64,000 nucleotides of DNA from Candidatus Kryptoniota bacterium (lineage in GTDB: Bacteria > Bacteroidota > Ignavibacteria > Kryptoniales > JAKASW01). A program made the translations under genes and the position numbers. Below, one piece after another: positions 1 to 8,835 of this stretch. How positions within the stretch are numbered: position 1 is the stretch's first letter; every line of letters begins with the position of its first letter. The stretch is taken from the NCBI GenBank assembly GCA_036567965.1, contig DATCTN010000031.1:248001-312000 (forward strand), given 5' to 3'. Under the pieces are notes generated by a model. The model had not been told where the DNA came from. It saw only the letters and a program-made list of their open reading frames with translations, and did not search any database.

Positions 1-468
1 GTCGAAGCTTACGATAAAGGGGACCCCACGTCGGGCACACCGAGCCAGACATCGGTGCGCGCCACGGATAAAGTGTTTCCGGGGCCGCCTGCTGCGACGG
101 GCGACTCTCTTGCGGTCGGCGTGTTTCCGAATCCTTATTACACCAGGGCAATCTGGGATGGAACCGGCGAACGGGAAAGGAAGATTTACTTTTACAATCT
201 TCCCGCGAGATGCGAGATAAGGATTTACACGGTGGCCGGCGATATAGTGGCGACGCTCGAACATAATGCGGCGACATACAACGGATCGGGAATCCAGTGG
301 TTTCAGCATTATGATTCCGATAACCTCCAGAGGATGCCGGGAGGATTGCACGCCTGGGATCTGATCACAGACAAAGACCAGTCAATTGCAACGGGCCTCT
401 ATCTGTTCACGGTCAAGAATTTGAACGACGGCGATGTAAAGCGCGGGAAATTTCTGATAATTAAATAG
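1..468 (+). CDS. C-terminal part of a secreted PNPY-type surface protein (5' truncated by window edge)
   Basis: The frame is open from base 1, so only about 155 C-terminal residues are present. They read VFPNPYY, then a beta-sandwich pattern (IYFYNLPARCEIRIYTVAGDIVATL) and end GLYLFTVKN...GKFLIIK. This is the FlgD-Ig/T9SS-like C-terminal layout, with PNPY in place of the PNPFNP seen in other cargo of this window. The same C-terminal style (VPNPYN, YNLPPVCTIKIFTENGDL, KFIIVR) ends the protein at 37803-39995, so the two are probably homologous surface proteins from two parallel TonB-receptor loci. Exported and surface-attached or secreted by inference; no catalytic function can be assigned from this fragment. 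Confidence 0.75.
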   Translation, partial: VEAYDKGDPTSGTPSQTSVRATDKVFPGPPAATGDSLAVGVFPNPYYTRAIWDGTGERERKIYFYNLPARCEIRIYTVAGDIVATLEHNAATYNGSGIQWFQHYDSDNLQRMPGGLHAWDLITDKDQSIATGLYLFTVKNLNDGDVKRGKFLIIK

Positions 469-693
469 AAGTCAAGAGTAAGTAGTTTGGAAGCAAAAAG
501 GACGATGGATTTTGAATTCGCGAGTTGAAAAGTCGGGGCGGCGGAATAAAAGTGTTATTGACTTGCACCATACGGTCACTGAGATTCCGTTGATCGATGA
601 AACCCATCCCGGCTCTTTACATGAAAAACATTTTGAAGAAAACCAAACATTGCGGACTGTCATGATCGGTTCGCGAAAAAGGAGGATGTATAA

Positions 694-2928
694 ATGAAAA
701 AAGGATTACTTAATTTTCCGGTAATAGGATTGCTTTTCTTATTGACGGCAGGCAGCGCATTCAGCCAGAACTATCGCGTGGTCCCGCTGGACAGCGTGAA
801 CTTAATTCCTATGGACTCGCTAAGGGTAGCGGATTCGCTTCTGACAAACGGCGGATCTTTGAGAGCCAGTCTCACTGACGGTTTCTTTCTCCACGACACG
901 ATAACAGTCACGGGAGTCCTGACTACCGATACGAGAGTTCTCCGGAATGTGCTTGCTCATTTTTCTTTTTATATCCAAAATCCCGATAGTGCTGCCTGGG
1001 GTGGAATGAATATATATACCACGGATACTTCTGCGGCAATTCTAAACGCAGGGTTCGGTTCTATAGACAGCGGTTATCTCATCCAGGTGACTGGAGTCCT
1101 CACGAAGTACGGCACAGATATCTGGGGAAACTTCGAGTTGGTTCCAATCGGAAGTGCCTCAGTTACACCCATCCCGATCAATGTCCTCGATGCCGGCGGC
1201 AACAGACCGGCTCCAGTCGAAGTTAAAGTCAGCGATCTGGTGACTGGTGATCGCTCCTCGGGAGGGATTTCGCATTTCTATCCGGGTACCAAGTATAAGA
1301 ATTCGTACGTGATTCTGAGAAATCTCATCGTGAAGAGCCGTGCACAAACCAGCGGGACCGGACAGTGGACGGTGACGCTTGAAGACTCTTTGGGAAACAC
1401 GATAAGTCTTTATGATCCGTCGCAGTATTTCACCGGTAGGTCATACGGAGTTACTCCAAAGTGGATTGCTCCTGCTCCCGGTTCGAAGATCGATTACATA
1501 AAGGGAATTCTGGCATCTTACTCATCGTATGGTTATGAGATTGTTCCTTTGTATCCCGGGGATGTGAAGATTGGAACTTACACGCCGAGCATTTCTGCCA
1601 CGGGATTTTCCACAAGGCGCTCGCCTTCGATTCCGACATCGGGCGATGCGGTCACCATAAGAGCTGTCGCGTTCAATCCGGATCCAAATGCAGCATCAAT
1701 GGCGGTCGACTCAACCGATATGTATTATTCCGTGAACAACGGCGCGTATACCCGCGTCAAGATGACGGCCGATACGTCGAACACTTTTGTCGGGACAATC
1801 CCCGCTCAAGCAGATGGTGCACTTGTAACATATTTCTTCTCTGCATGGCAGGACAGCACGCTTGCGTTGAAGTCGAGTTACCCGGACACTTCAAGAACCG
1901 CGATGTTCTATTATGTAAGGTCGAATGGCTACACAATCAGAGATCTTCAATACACTCCGTTCAAAGACGGAAACAGCGGTGAAGTTGATTTGACCGTAAC
2001 CGTGAACGGAATCATCCAGGCCGATACGAGTGATTACCCTGCGGAAGCCGATCCAAGAAGCCAGGCGACAAAGACACCTTATGCCTACATCCAGGATGCG
2101 GCTGCGCCTTGGAGCGGTATCATGCTATTCGATACCACTGCCGACAAGCTCGTGCGCGGCGACAGCGTCTCAATAACCGGTACCATCTCCGAGTATAATG
2201 GGATGACCGAAATGGCAGTGAATAGTTTTAACGTCATCCAGAGCGGAAAGCAGACTTCCCCTGCAGTAAGGATTCATACAGGAGATATAGGCACGAGATT
2301 TAATGGTGATACGCTTGCCGAAAGATGGGAAGGGGTCCTCGTAAAGTTTGACAGTATACATATCGTGGACAACGATCCTGACGGCCCGACCTATAGCATC
2401 ACAGGTTCAACCGGGAGCTTCAGGGAATATATGGTCGACGACGGTTCAGGTAAGTGCCGGGTCGATGATGACGGGAGCAATACCTATAGTGTCGATCCGC
2501 ACGACACGACACTCGGATTCCATATCATGCCGCTGGGAGCTTACATGTCAAGCCTCACCGGTATCATTAAATATGTGAACAGTGAATACAAGCTTGAGCC
2601 GCGTACAAACAGCGACTTCGTCGGCGAAATCGACGCCGTGAAGCGGGAGGGCTCATCGGTGCCAGCTTCTTACTCGCTTTTACAGAACTACCCGAACCCG
2701 TTCAATCCTACCACGACGATCCGGTACTCGCTGCCACAGTCGGGGATGGTATCATTGAAGATCTATAATATTCTCGGGCAGGAAGTCACGACCCTGGTCA
2801 ACCAGCATCAGTCTGCCGGCAATTACACCGCCACCTTCGACGCATCGAGATTCGCGAGCGGCGTTTATTTCTACCGCCTGAATGCCGGAAGCTTCAATCA
2901 GGTGAGGAAGATGCTGTTGTTGAAATAA
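694..2928 (+). CDS. T9SS-exported multidomain protein with OB-fold-like repeats
   Basis: 744 aa. The ATG has a strong Shine-Dalgarno (AAAGGAGG, 679-685) and encodes a Sec signal peptide ending near SAFSQ. The body looks like two OB-fold-like segments (about 30-290 and 410-640) separated by a fibronectin-like segment (about 295-405). In such folds, phrases like VTGVLT and SITGTISEYNG mark the strands. The last 80 residues are a textbook T9SS C-terminal domain: SLLQNYPNPFNPTTTIRY, IYNILGQEV, ASGVYFYRL, KMLLLK. It should cross the outer membrane through the type IX system and be anchored or released at the surface. No catalytic motif is seen. It lies 225 bp after the PNPY fragment, and the RAYT element follows 10 bp after its stop. 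Confidence 0.85.
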   Translation: MKKGLLNFPVIGLLFLLTAGSAFSQNYRVVPLDSVNLIPMDSLRVADSLLTNGGSLRASLTDGFFLHDTITVTGVLTTDTRVLRNVLAHFSFYIQNPDSAAWGGMNIYTTDTSAAILNAGFGSIDSGYLIQVTGVLTKYGTDIWGNFELVPIGSASVTPIPINVLDAGGNRPAPVEVKVSDLVTGDRSSGGISHFYPGTKYKNSYVILRNLIVKSRAQTSGTGQWTVTLEDSLGNTISLYDPSQYFTGRSYGVTPKWIAPAPGSKIDYIKGILASYSSYGYEIVPLYPGDVKIGTYTPSISATGFSTRRSPSIPTSGDAVTIRAVAFNPDPNAASMAVDSTDMYYSVNNGAYTRVKMTADTSNTFVGTIPAQADGALVTYFFSAWQDSTLALKSSYPDTSRTAMFYYVRSNGYTIRDLQYTPFKDGNSGEVDLTVTVNGIIQADTSDYPAEADPRSQATKTPYAYIQDAAAPWSGIMLFDTTADKLVRGDSVSITGTISEYNGMTEMAVNSFNVIQSGKQTSPAVRIHTGDIGTRFNGDTLAERWEGVLVKFDSIHIVDNDPDGPTYSITGSTGSFREYMVDDGSGKCRVDDDGSNTYSVDPHDTTLGFHIMPLGAYMSSLTGIIKYVNSEYKLEPRTNSDFVGEIDAVKREGSSVPASYSLLQNYPNPFNPTTTIRYSLPQSGMVSLKIYNILGQEVTTLVNQHQSAGNYTATFDASRFASGVYFYRLNAGSFNQVRKMLLLK

Positions 2929-2938
2929 AGGAATTGCC

Positions 2939-3006
2939 ATTGCGACTCACCTCACGACTGAGTGCCGTGATTGTTACGCAGCGAATCTGGTAAGGTGAGT
3001 CGCAAT
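2939..3006. repeat. Left REP-like hairpin of the RAYT element
   Basis: A perfect 14-bp inverted repeat, ATTGCGACTCACCT (2939-2952) against AGGTGAGTCGCAAT (2993-3006), encloses 40 nt. An identical pair with the same 40-nt spacing but unrelated spacer sequence lies at 3610-3677. The two hairpins bracket the Y1 transposase gene, which is the layout of REP/BIME elements mobilised by RAYT proteins. Confidence 0.9.
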
Positions 3007-3036
3007 TGATTAACCAGGCAGGTGCTGTGCAATAAT

Positions 3037-3606
3037 ATGACGCGGAGACTTGTCAGTTTCACTGAAGGATCATACTATCATATCTACAATCGCGGAGCCA
3101 GTAAAAACGAAATCTTTTTCTCGGACACCAATTATGATTTTGCAATGCGGAAGATTTCCTTTTATTCAAGCAAGACTTCCGTCAGAGTGGCAGCCTGTTG
3201 TCTGATGCCCAACCATTATCACCTCTTGCTTCACCAGAGTGGTGCAAAAGCAGCAGGTTACATGGCACAGATGGTTTTTAATAGTTACACGAAAGCTGTC
3301 AACCGCATGTACAATCGGACCGGTACCTTGTTCGAATCCCCGTTCAAGGCGACACTTGTGGATAAGATCGAGTACCTGTTACAACTTTCGAGATATATCC
3401 ACCTAAACCCGGTCTGTGCAGGACTCTGCGGAGATGTGGAAGACTGGCGGTATTCAAATTACTTGGAGTGTATCGGAAAAAGGAAGAAGTTCCCGTTCGA
3501 CCCGGATTTTATTGCAGACTACCTCGGTTCGCCGGTCGAATATGAAAAGTTTGTTCGTGAGTACGATTGGATTCAAATCAAGGACACCGAATCAATTGAA
3601 ATCTAA
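3037..3606 (+). CDS. REP-associated tyrosine transposase (RAYT, Y1_Tnp family)
   Basis: 189 aa from ATG 3037; an in-frame GTG at 3022 would add five residues. It begins GSYYHIYNRGASKN, carries the HUH-type metal motif in MPNHYHLLLHQ and has the downstream helix with LSRYIHLNPV expected to hold the catalytic Tyr. This is the full Y1 transposase core. RAYTs are single-strand nucleases that cut and join at palindromic REP sequences. Here the gene sits exactly between two identical 14-bp-stem hairpins (2939-3006 and 3610-3677), the second starting 4 nt after the stop. The unit separates a T9SS cargo gene from a lipoprotein gene that otherwise read in the same direction. It appears intact and may be, or recently have been, active. 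Confidence 0.92.
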   Translation: MTRRLVSFTEGSYYHIYNRGASKNEIFFSDTNYDFAMRKISFYSSKTSVRVAACCLMPNHYHLLLHQSGAKAAGYMAQMVFNSYTKAVNRMYNRTGTLFESPFKATLVDKIEYLLQLSRYIHLNPVCAGLCGDVEDWRYSNYLECIGKRKKFPFDPDFIADYLGSPVEYEKFVREYDWIQIKDTESIEI

Positions 3607-3609
3607 ACC

Positions 3610-3677
3610 ATTGCGACTCACCTCGAAGACCAGTCCCAACATTCTTACTTACCGACTTTTGAAAGGTGAGTCGCAAT
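3610..3677. repeat. Right REP-like hairpin of the RAYT element
   Basis: Same 14-bp arms as the left copy (3610-3623 and 3664-3677) with a 40-nt spacer of different sequence. The right arm contains AGGTGAG, which resembles a ribosome-binding site and lies 15 nt upstream of the best start codon of the following lipoprotein gene. The element's edge may therefore supply translation signals to its neighbour. Confidence 0.9.
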
Positions 3678-3685
3678 CGCTAAGC

Positions 3686-5377
3686 CTGAAATTGCTTATT
3701 GTTTTCACATTTCTAGCACTCTCCGGCTGCACGAAGCACTTTTCTTCCACCGGTGTCGGGGATTTGCCCCCTAAAACTTTCGTGTCGGCATTTCCTTACC
3801 GCGATTCCACCCGCTCCACGGATTTCAATTCGCAATCAAGCCTTCTCGAAATCCACTGGTGGGCTGATGACGGAGATGGAGTGGTAATCGGTTATATCAT
3901 AACATTCAACAGGAAGATGTGGACCTTCACCACCAAAGACGACAGCACTTTCTTCCTTCCTCTTTTCAGGAAAGATACGAGTTACATTTTTACAGTTGCC
4001 GGGATCGACAATTCGTTCAAGGGAAAATTGCATGAAGGAGACACCGTTGCTTTTACGGATCAAAATGGCAACGGCATATGGGATAAGGGAGAAGTTTTTC
4101 CCTTGCTGAAGAATTCGGTTGATCCCGATCCGCCTTCGGTAAAATTTCCGATCGCCAATACACCGCCCCAAGTGCAATTCATCATGAATGAACCACCGTG
4201 GGTTACACGTCTCGACATTCCCGACACAACTTTTACGATAGTTTCTTTTGGCTGGCAGGGGACGGATGTCGATGGGAACAATACGATCGTGAGTTATTTC
4301 ATAGCACTGAACGACACATCGACGAGCAACTGGGTTCAGCTTCCGGCACAAACCAATTTTGTCACGCTCGAGGCGAGACTTTCGCAGGCATCAAGCGACA
4401 CGTCGACCGTTAGCTGCGATGTCTATCCCTTCAACGGACTTGGAGTGCCGCAGGCACCTATCTCGACTCCGCTTCCTAACATGAAATTGAACGGAGACAA
4501 TATTTTCTATATCAGGGCAGAAGACGTAGCCGGTGCATACAGTCCCGCAGCCCGGATGCCGGATTCGACTCACACTTGGTTCGTAAAAAAACCAAAGGGC
4601 GACCTCCTGATAATCAACGACTATGGAGTCCAGGACCAGTCGACGAAATTTTACCAGGCGATGTTCGATACGATCGCCGGTGGCGCGTTTCATGGAAAAT
4701 TCGACACCTGGGACATAAAAACCGGATCTTACTATCCCAGAAAAGGAAACCTGGTCCAGCCGTACGTCGTTCCGACGTTTCAAGAGACATTGAAACTCTA
4801 CAAATATATCTTCTGGTACTCGTCAGATGAACAGGACTTCGACATCGCCCAGAGTGCAATCAGGAGCTTCAGAAAGAACGGCGGGAAATTCTTTATGACA
4901 TTTTCGGTCCCGTCATCCTATTCCTCCGGTCTCGACATAAATCAGGAGCTGAGCGATTTCACGGGAGCTATCGACAGCCTGACCACCAACATTCTGAAGG
5001 ATACGCTGTCCACAAGCCCTATCACCTCGACCGGATTCGTTAAGTCGGGAGCCGTTGTACAACCCGTGGCTCCTTTCGATTCGACTGTTTATCCGAAACT
5101 CATTCGCGACAGCTTTCAATCGAATCTCACAGACGGTGGAAAGGTGGTTGCCAATCTCCGCGGAATCTACCCGACGATCGGATCCACAATCGTATATGAG
5201 ATGCAGCCTTACGGTGCAGATGGCCGCCATCCGATCATCGGCGTCATAAGCGGCGACGGATCGGCGTTTGTTGTTGGCGTGCCCCTATATCGATTCAACG
5301 GAAATTCAACTACTTCACCCAACACGAGAGCTTATCAACTGATCTATAAAGCTTTCAAAGACTTCGGAGCGTATTGA
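3686..5377 (+). CDS. Surface lipoprotein with a GATase-like C-terminal region; start codon altered by adjacent RAYT element
   Basis: The open frame reaches back into the RAYT gene, but the biological N-terminus is MKLLIVFTFLALSGC, a short lipoprotein signal with a lipobox Cys. It begins at CTG 3686, 9 nt after the right hairpin. No in-frame ATG lies near; TTG 3659 or TTG 3692 are alternatives. From CTG the product is 563 aa. After the Cys come two fibronectin-like segments, with phrases like WWADDGDGVVIGYI and WQGTDVDGNNTIVSYF. The C-terminal part contains DLLIINDYG, YIFWYSSDEQDFDIAQ, FRKNGGKFFMTFS and GSAFVVGVPLYRF, as in non-catalytic glutamine-amidotransferase-like (DUF4350-type) folds. 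Probably an outer-membrane-anchored partner of the TonB receptor that follows. Function unknown. Confidence 0.72.
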   Translation: MKLLIVFTFLALSGCTKHFSSTGVGDLPPKTFVSAFPYRDSTRSTDFNSQSSLLEIHWWADDGDGVVIGYIITFNRKMWTFTTKDDSTFFLPLFRKDTSYIFTVAGIDNSFKGKLHEGDTVAFTDQNGNGIWDKGEVFPLLKNSVDPDPPSVKFPIANTPPQVQFIMNEPPWVTRLDIPDTTFTIVSFGWQGTDVDGNNTIVSYFIALNDTSTSNWVQLPAQTNFVTLEARLSQASSDTSTVSCDVYPFNGLGVPQAPISTPLPNMKLNGDNIFYIRAEDVAGAYSPAARMPDSTHTWFVKKPKGDLLIINDYGVQDQSTKFYQAMFDTIAGGAFHGKFDTWDIKTGSYYPRKGNLVQPYVVPTFQETLKLYKYIFWYSSDEQDFDIAQSAIRSFRKNGGKFFMTFSVPSSYSSGLDINQELSDFTGAIDSLTTNILKDTLSTSPITSTGFVKSGAVVQPVAPFDSTVYPKLIRDSFQSNLTDGGKVVANLRGIYPTIGSTIVYEMQPYGADGRHPIIGVISGDGSAFVVGVPLYRFNGNSTTSPNTRAYQLIYKAFKDFGAY

Positions 5378-5429
5378 AATCCCATGTCGCAGTTTGTTTC
5401 CGATCTCCGGTGAGGAAAAAGTGCAGACC

Positions 5430-8288
5430 ATGAATTCAAAAATATTTTGCTTAGCTTTTGTCTCCATCGTGTCGTTTGCCGGCGTCGCACCGTCGTTTGC
5501 TCAGCAGCGCGGAAGTATAAAAGGCACAGTCACGGACGCTGCTACAGGAGAAGGGCTGGTCGGCGTAAACGTTATCGTTAAGGGAACGTATTACGGCGGC
5601 ACGACGGATATCGATGGAAAATTTGAGATAAAGAATATTAGTAACGGGGAATACGTCCTTTCATTCCGCCTTCTGGGATACAAGGAGGTCGAGCACACCG
5701 GCGTCGCAGTAAAAGAAGGCGAAGCTACAACCGTAAATACCAAACTCGAGGAATCGGCCCTATCGCTGGGACAGGAAGTCGTGGTCATCGGTAATAAACC
5801 TCTGCTCGATCCTGCCGAGACCCAAAGCACGACGGTGATTTCGTCGCAGGACATCAGCGTCTCGCAAGTGCAGGACGTGAAGGATGTCGTCGCGCAACAG
5901 GTCGGTATCGTTGCGTCAGACAACGAGATCCACATACGCGGCGGAAGGTCGTATGAAAACGCTTACCTGCTCGACGGCATCAATATTCAGGACCCGCTTG
6001 CCGGGACGGGGTTCGGACTTCAATTGAGCTCCAATTCCATGAGCGAGATGGAGGTAATTACCGGCGGGTACAACGCGGAATACGGGCAGGCGACAAGCGG
6101 CATTATAAATGTGAAGACGAAAGAGGGAAGTGATCGGTACGACCTTTTCGCCGAGTATAAAACCGATAATTACGGTCTCGACAGGAACTCGGCATCCGAT
6201 TTTAACTCCGACGACTACCAGGCAAATTTCGGCGGACCGGAACCGATTACGAAATATCTCCTGCCGGCAATTGGAGTGGATATCCCGGGCGAGATCACTC
6301 TGTTCGGAAGCTTTGCCGCATCGTTCTCGGACGGCCAGGTGCTTTGGGCCCAACGATACCAGGACGGACGCGTTGTCACGTACAAGATCGTTCCTCCTGC
6401 GAGACTGAACTCCTCGATATTCTACGGGACGAGATTGGCGCCGAGACTCTCCAACGACTGGTACGGGCTCGGAAAAATTACCTACAAACCCAGCCAGACT
6501 TTCAAGATCACCTATTCTTACAATCAGAACGTAACGATAAACGAAAACACACAGGAGCTTCAAACTACTCTGGAATACGTCGAGCCCACACCGGGCTATC
6601 AGTACCAATTCCAGAATATTCTCGGTAACGCGGATGTTTACACTCACAACAGCGTCGCTCAATCAATAGACATAACGCAAACGCTGAGTGCTAAGGCCTT
6701 CTACGATCTGAAGCTCGCCAGTTTCTTCACACATCTTCGCGCCGATGCGAATGGACTCTACTGGACTCAATACCAACAGCCGGTTGACGTTACAACCCTC
6801 CCTCCGCAATACTACAACACGAGCCACGATACCATCGGCATAATTCCGGGTGACGGTTTCTACGATATCGGCAACGCGAACACCTGGCACGACCACTTCT
6901 TCGTCAACAACGAAATAAAATTCGATCTTACCGACTTCTTCACGGAACAAAACAAGTTCAAAGCCGGCTTCGATATGAACTTCGAGGAGATGCAGCTGAT
7001 AGACATCTACGATCCATGGATCGGTGTCATGGGACTTAATAACGACGTTTATCATGTTTACCCGGCGACCGGCTCCGCGTATTCCCAGGAAACAATCACG
7101 ACGAACGGAATGATTCTGAATTTCGGTTTGCGCTTCGACTATTGGTTCCCCGGAAAGTACGTCGATGATGCGGTCAACAATCCCCAGGTGATCACCATCC
7201 CGCAAGCGATCCGCGACCAGTATATGCAGGACACGTACGACTTCTTCGGCAGGAGGTGGAAAGGGCGAATCAGTCCTCGTCTGGGTGTATCTCACCCGGT
7301 GTCAGACAACCAAACTCTTTTCCTGAACTACGGACATTTTTCCAAGTGGCCGAGGCCGCAATTTGTATATGCAAAACTGGAACCGAGCACAGCGATGTCG
7401 ACATATCAGGCATTCGGTAATCCAAACCTGAATCCGGAAACCACGGTAAGCTACGAACTCGGACTGAAAAACCAGTTCACGAACGACGACGTGCTGACGA
7501 TTACCGCTTACAACAGAGATATCTTCGATTACGTCCAGACCAAGCAAGCACAAATCTCTTCGGCGGCGTTGATCGGACAGAATTTTATTACTTATGTAAA
7601 TTCGGATTATACACACTCGAGGGGAATCGAAGTCGAGTACTTGAAGAGAATCGGGAAATGGTTCAGCGGGACGATCAGCGGATCATACTCGGTTGTGACG
7701 GGCAAATCGAGCTCGGAAGACGAAGGCATCCTGGCAGTACAGGGTCTCCTCACCGAAATGATGAATGAATCGTATATGGCGTGGGATCGTCCTCTGCAAT
7801 TTTCCGCCAACATGACTTTTTACGATGAAAAACAGAAAGGCTTTTTCGGATTCGGGAAAGGAGTGCTTGACGATTTTCAAGCCTACTTCAGAATATTTTT
7901 CCAGAGCGGGAAAAGATATACACCCTATTATTTCAGCGGAACATATGCCGCGGACGGCGAACCTCTTTACGCCCAGGACACGCAGCATCCTTACAGTAAG
8001 ATCGGAGCCAATTGGTTTTACGTCGATTTCAATTTCGAGAAGTATTTTAATCTTGCCGGGGTGGACATGACGTTTATGGTCGAGGTGAAGAACCTATTCA
8101 ACAATCTTAATTCCGACATCATAAATCCGGCTACTGGACGCGCGTACCAGCTTGGCGATCCCGTCCCGCCGTCATGGAACGACCCTCTTTACCCGGAGTT
8201 GACGGCGCCGATCGATCCATTCCCATTGGACCAATCAAGATTTCTGCCTCCACGAAATATCAGGGTCGGAATCTCGGTGAAGATGTGA
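5430..8288 (+). CDS. TonB-dependent receptor with carboxypeptidase-regulatory-like N-terminal domain
   Basis: 952 aa from ATG 5430, chosen because it opens directly into the signal peptide MNSKIFCLAFVSIVSFAG...SFAQQ. An upstream in-frame ATG at 5394 has no signal-like start. Residues about 28-110 (GSIKGTVTDAATGEGLVGVNV) form the CarboxypepD_reg-like domain. The plug follows (IHIRGGRSYENAYLLDGINI; VITGGYNAEYGQATSGIIN), then a long outer-membrane beta barrel. It imports a large ligand across the outer membrane using TonB energy. The ligand cannot be told from sequence. Its locus resembles the second receptor locus at 34.4-41.0 kb (TonB receptor, PNPY protein, PorV-like protein), but here no sugar enzymes are adjacent and no SusD partner is present. 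Confidence 0.92.
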   Translation: MNSKIFCLAFVSIVSFAGVAPSFAQQRGSIKGTVTDAATGEGLVGVNVIVKGTYYGGTTDIDGKFEIKNISNGEYVLSFRLLGYKEVEHTGVAVKEGEATTVNTKLEESALSLGQEVVVIGNKPLLDPAETQSTTVISSQDISVSQVQDVKDVVAQQVGIVASDNEIHIRGGRSYENAYLLDGINIQDPLAGTGFGLQLSSNSMSEMEVITGGYNAEYGQATSGIINVKTKEGSDRYDLFAEYKTDNYGLDRNSASDFNSDDYQANFGGPEPITKYLLPAIGVDIPGEITLFGSFAASFSDGQVLWAQRYQDGRVVTYKIVPPARLNSSIFYGTRLAPRLSNDWYGLGKITYKPSQTFKITYSYNQNVTINENTQELQTTLEYVEPTPGYQYQFQNILGNADVYTHNSVAQSIDITQTLSAKAFYDLKLASFFTHLRADANGLYWTQYQQPVDVTTLPPQYYNTSHDTIGIIPGDGFYDIGNANTWHDHFFVNNEIKFDLTDFFTEQNKFKAGFDMNFEEMQLIDIYDPWIGVMGLNNDVYHVYPATGSAYSQETITTNGMILNFGLRFDYWFPGKYVDDAVNNPQVITIPQAIRDQYMQDTYDFFGRRWKGRISPRLGVSHPVSDNQTLFLNYGHFSKWPRPQFVYAKLEPSTAMSTYQAFGNPNLNPETTVSYELGLKNQFTNDDVLTITAYNRDIFDYVQTKQAQISSAALIGQNFITYVNSDYTHSRGIEVEYLKRIGKWFSGTISGSYSVVTGKSSSEDEGILAVQGLLTEMMNESYMAWDRPLQFSANMTFYDEKQKGFFGFGKGVLDDFQAYFRIFFQSGKRYTPYYFSGTYAADGEPLYAQDTQHPYSKIGANWFYVDFNFEKYFNLAGVDMTFMVEVKNLFNNLNSDIINPATGRAYQLGDPVPPSWNDPLYPELTAPIDPFPLDQSRFLPPRNIRVGISVKM

Positions 8289-8767
8289 TGGTGGCTCAAA
8301 TGTCAAAGGTCAAAGGTCAAAGCCACAGATCAAACCTCAAAACCGGGTTAGTTGCGGTGTTTGAAGGTGATGGATTTCGGTACGGGGAGGAAAACAATAA
8401 AGGGACGATCCGGCCGGAAGAGAATTTGAAATATCGCTCTTACAGGTTTGCAGTTGATATAGTGAAATTCGTTGACTCGCCGGAGAGTCGAAGCGCACGG
8501 TTTTCCATTCGTGACCAATTGATCCGAGCGGCAACTTCCGTGGGGGCAAATATTTCAGAAGCTCGTGCCGCAAGTTCCAAACGTGATTTCATTAGATATT
8601 ATGAAATAGCGCTCAAGTCCTCTAATGAAACCAAGTTTTGGCTTTGTCTGCTAAGGGATGCCTTCGGAATCGACAAGTCAAGGATTAAGCCGTTGCTCGA
8701 CGAAGCAAAGGAATTATCAAATATGATTGCAGCAAGTGTGTTGACCATGAAGAAGAAAAGGCAGTAG
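8288..8767 (+). CDS. Four-helix-bundle protein (23S IVS-encoded / S23 family)
   Basis: The core from about 8408 reads RPEENLKYRSYRFAVDIVKF, then SIRDQLIRAATSVGANISEA and YYEIALKSSNETKFWL, ending in a Lys-rich tail. This is the roughly 115-residue four-helix-bundle family first seen in 23S rRNA intervening sequences; members form pentamers and most functions are unknown. The start is uncertain. ATG 8288 overlaps the receptor stop (TGATG) and ATG 8300 is also in frame, but both put a low-complexity TCAAAGG-repeat tract into protein. A GGGGAGG at 8384-8390 suggests the ancestral start lay just upstream of the core, where no ATG remains. The gene is bracketed by inverted TCAAAGGTCAAA repeats and looks like a small insertion between two receptor-locus genes. 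Confidence 0.8.
   Translation: MVAQMSKVKGQSHRSNLKTGLVAVFEGDGFRYGEENNKGTIRPEENLKYRSYRFAVDIVKFVDSPESRSARFSIRDQLIRAATSVGANISEARAASSKRDFIRYYEIALKSSNETKFWLCLLRDAFGIDKSRIKPLLDEAKELSNMIAASVLTMKKKRQ
8303..8321. repeat. Left TCAAAGG repeat tract flanking the four-helix-bundle gene
   Basis: TCAAAGGTCAAA occurs twice with a 5-base overlap (8303-8314 and 8310-8321), giving a 7-bp direct periodicity. The exact reverse complement is found at 8789-8800 on the other side of the gene. Confidence 0.75.
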
Positions 8768-8788
8768 CCGTATGACGGCAAGAACCAT

Positions 8789-8835
8789 TTTGACCTTTGA
8801 GTTGTTGTTTTGCGTTTTGAGATTTGACTCTTGAG
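8789..8835. repeat. Right TTTGACCTTTGA repeat tract flanking the four-helix-bundle gene
   Basis: TTTGACCTTTGA (8789-8800) is the exact inverse of the left repeat. It is followed by degenerate TTTTGNG/TTTGACTCTTGAG units up to the next start codon. The PorV-like gene's upstream region is therefore made of this repeat. Confidence 0.65.

Noticed and set aside
3416-3685. Reading the lipoprotein gene as starting at 3416, inside the transposase gene
   Set aside because: The extra residues are out-of-frame translation of the RAYT gene and hairpin, and the lipoprotein signal begins only at 3686.
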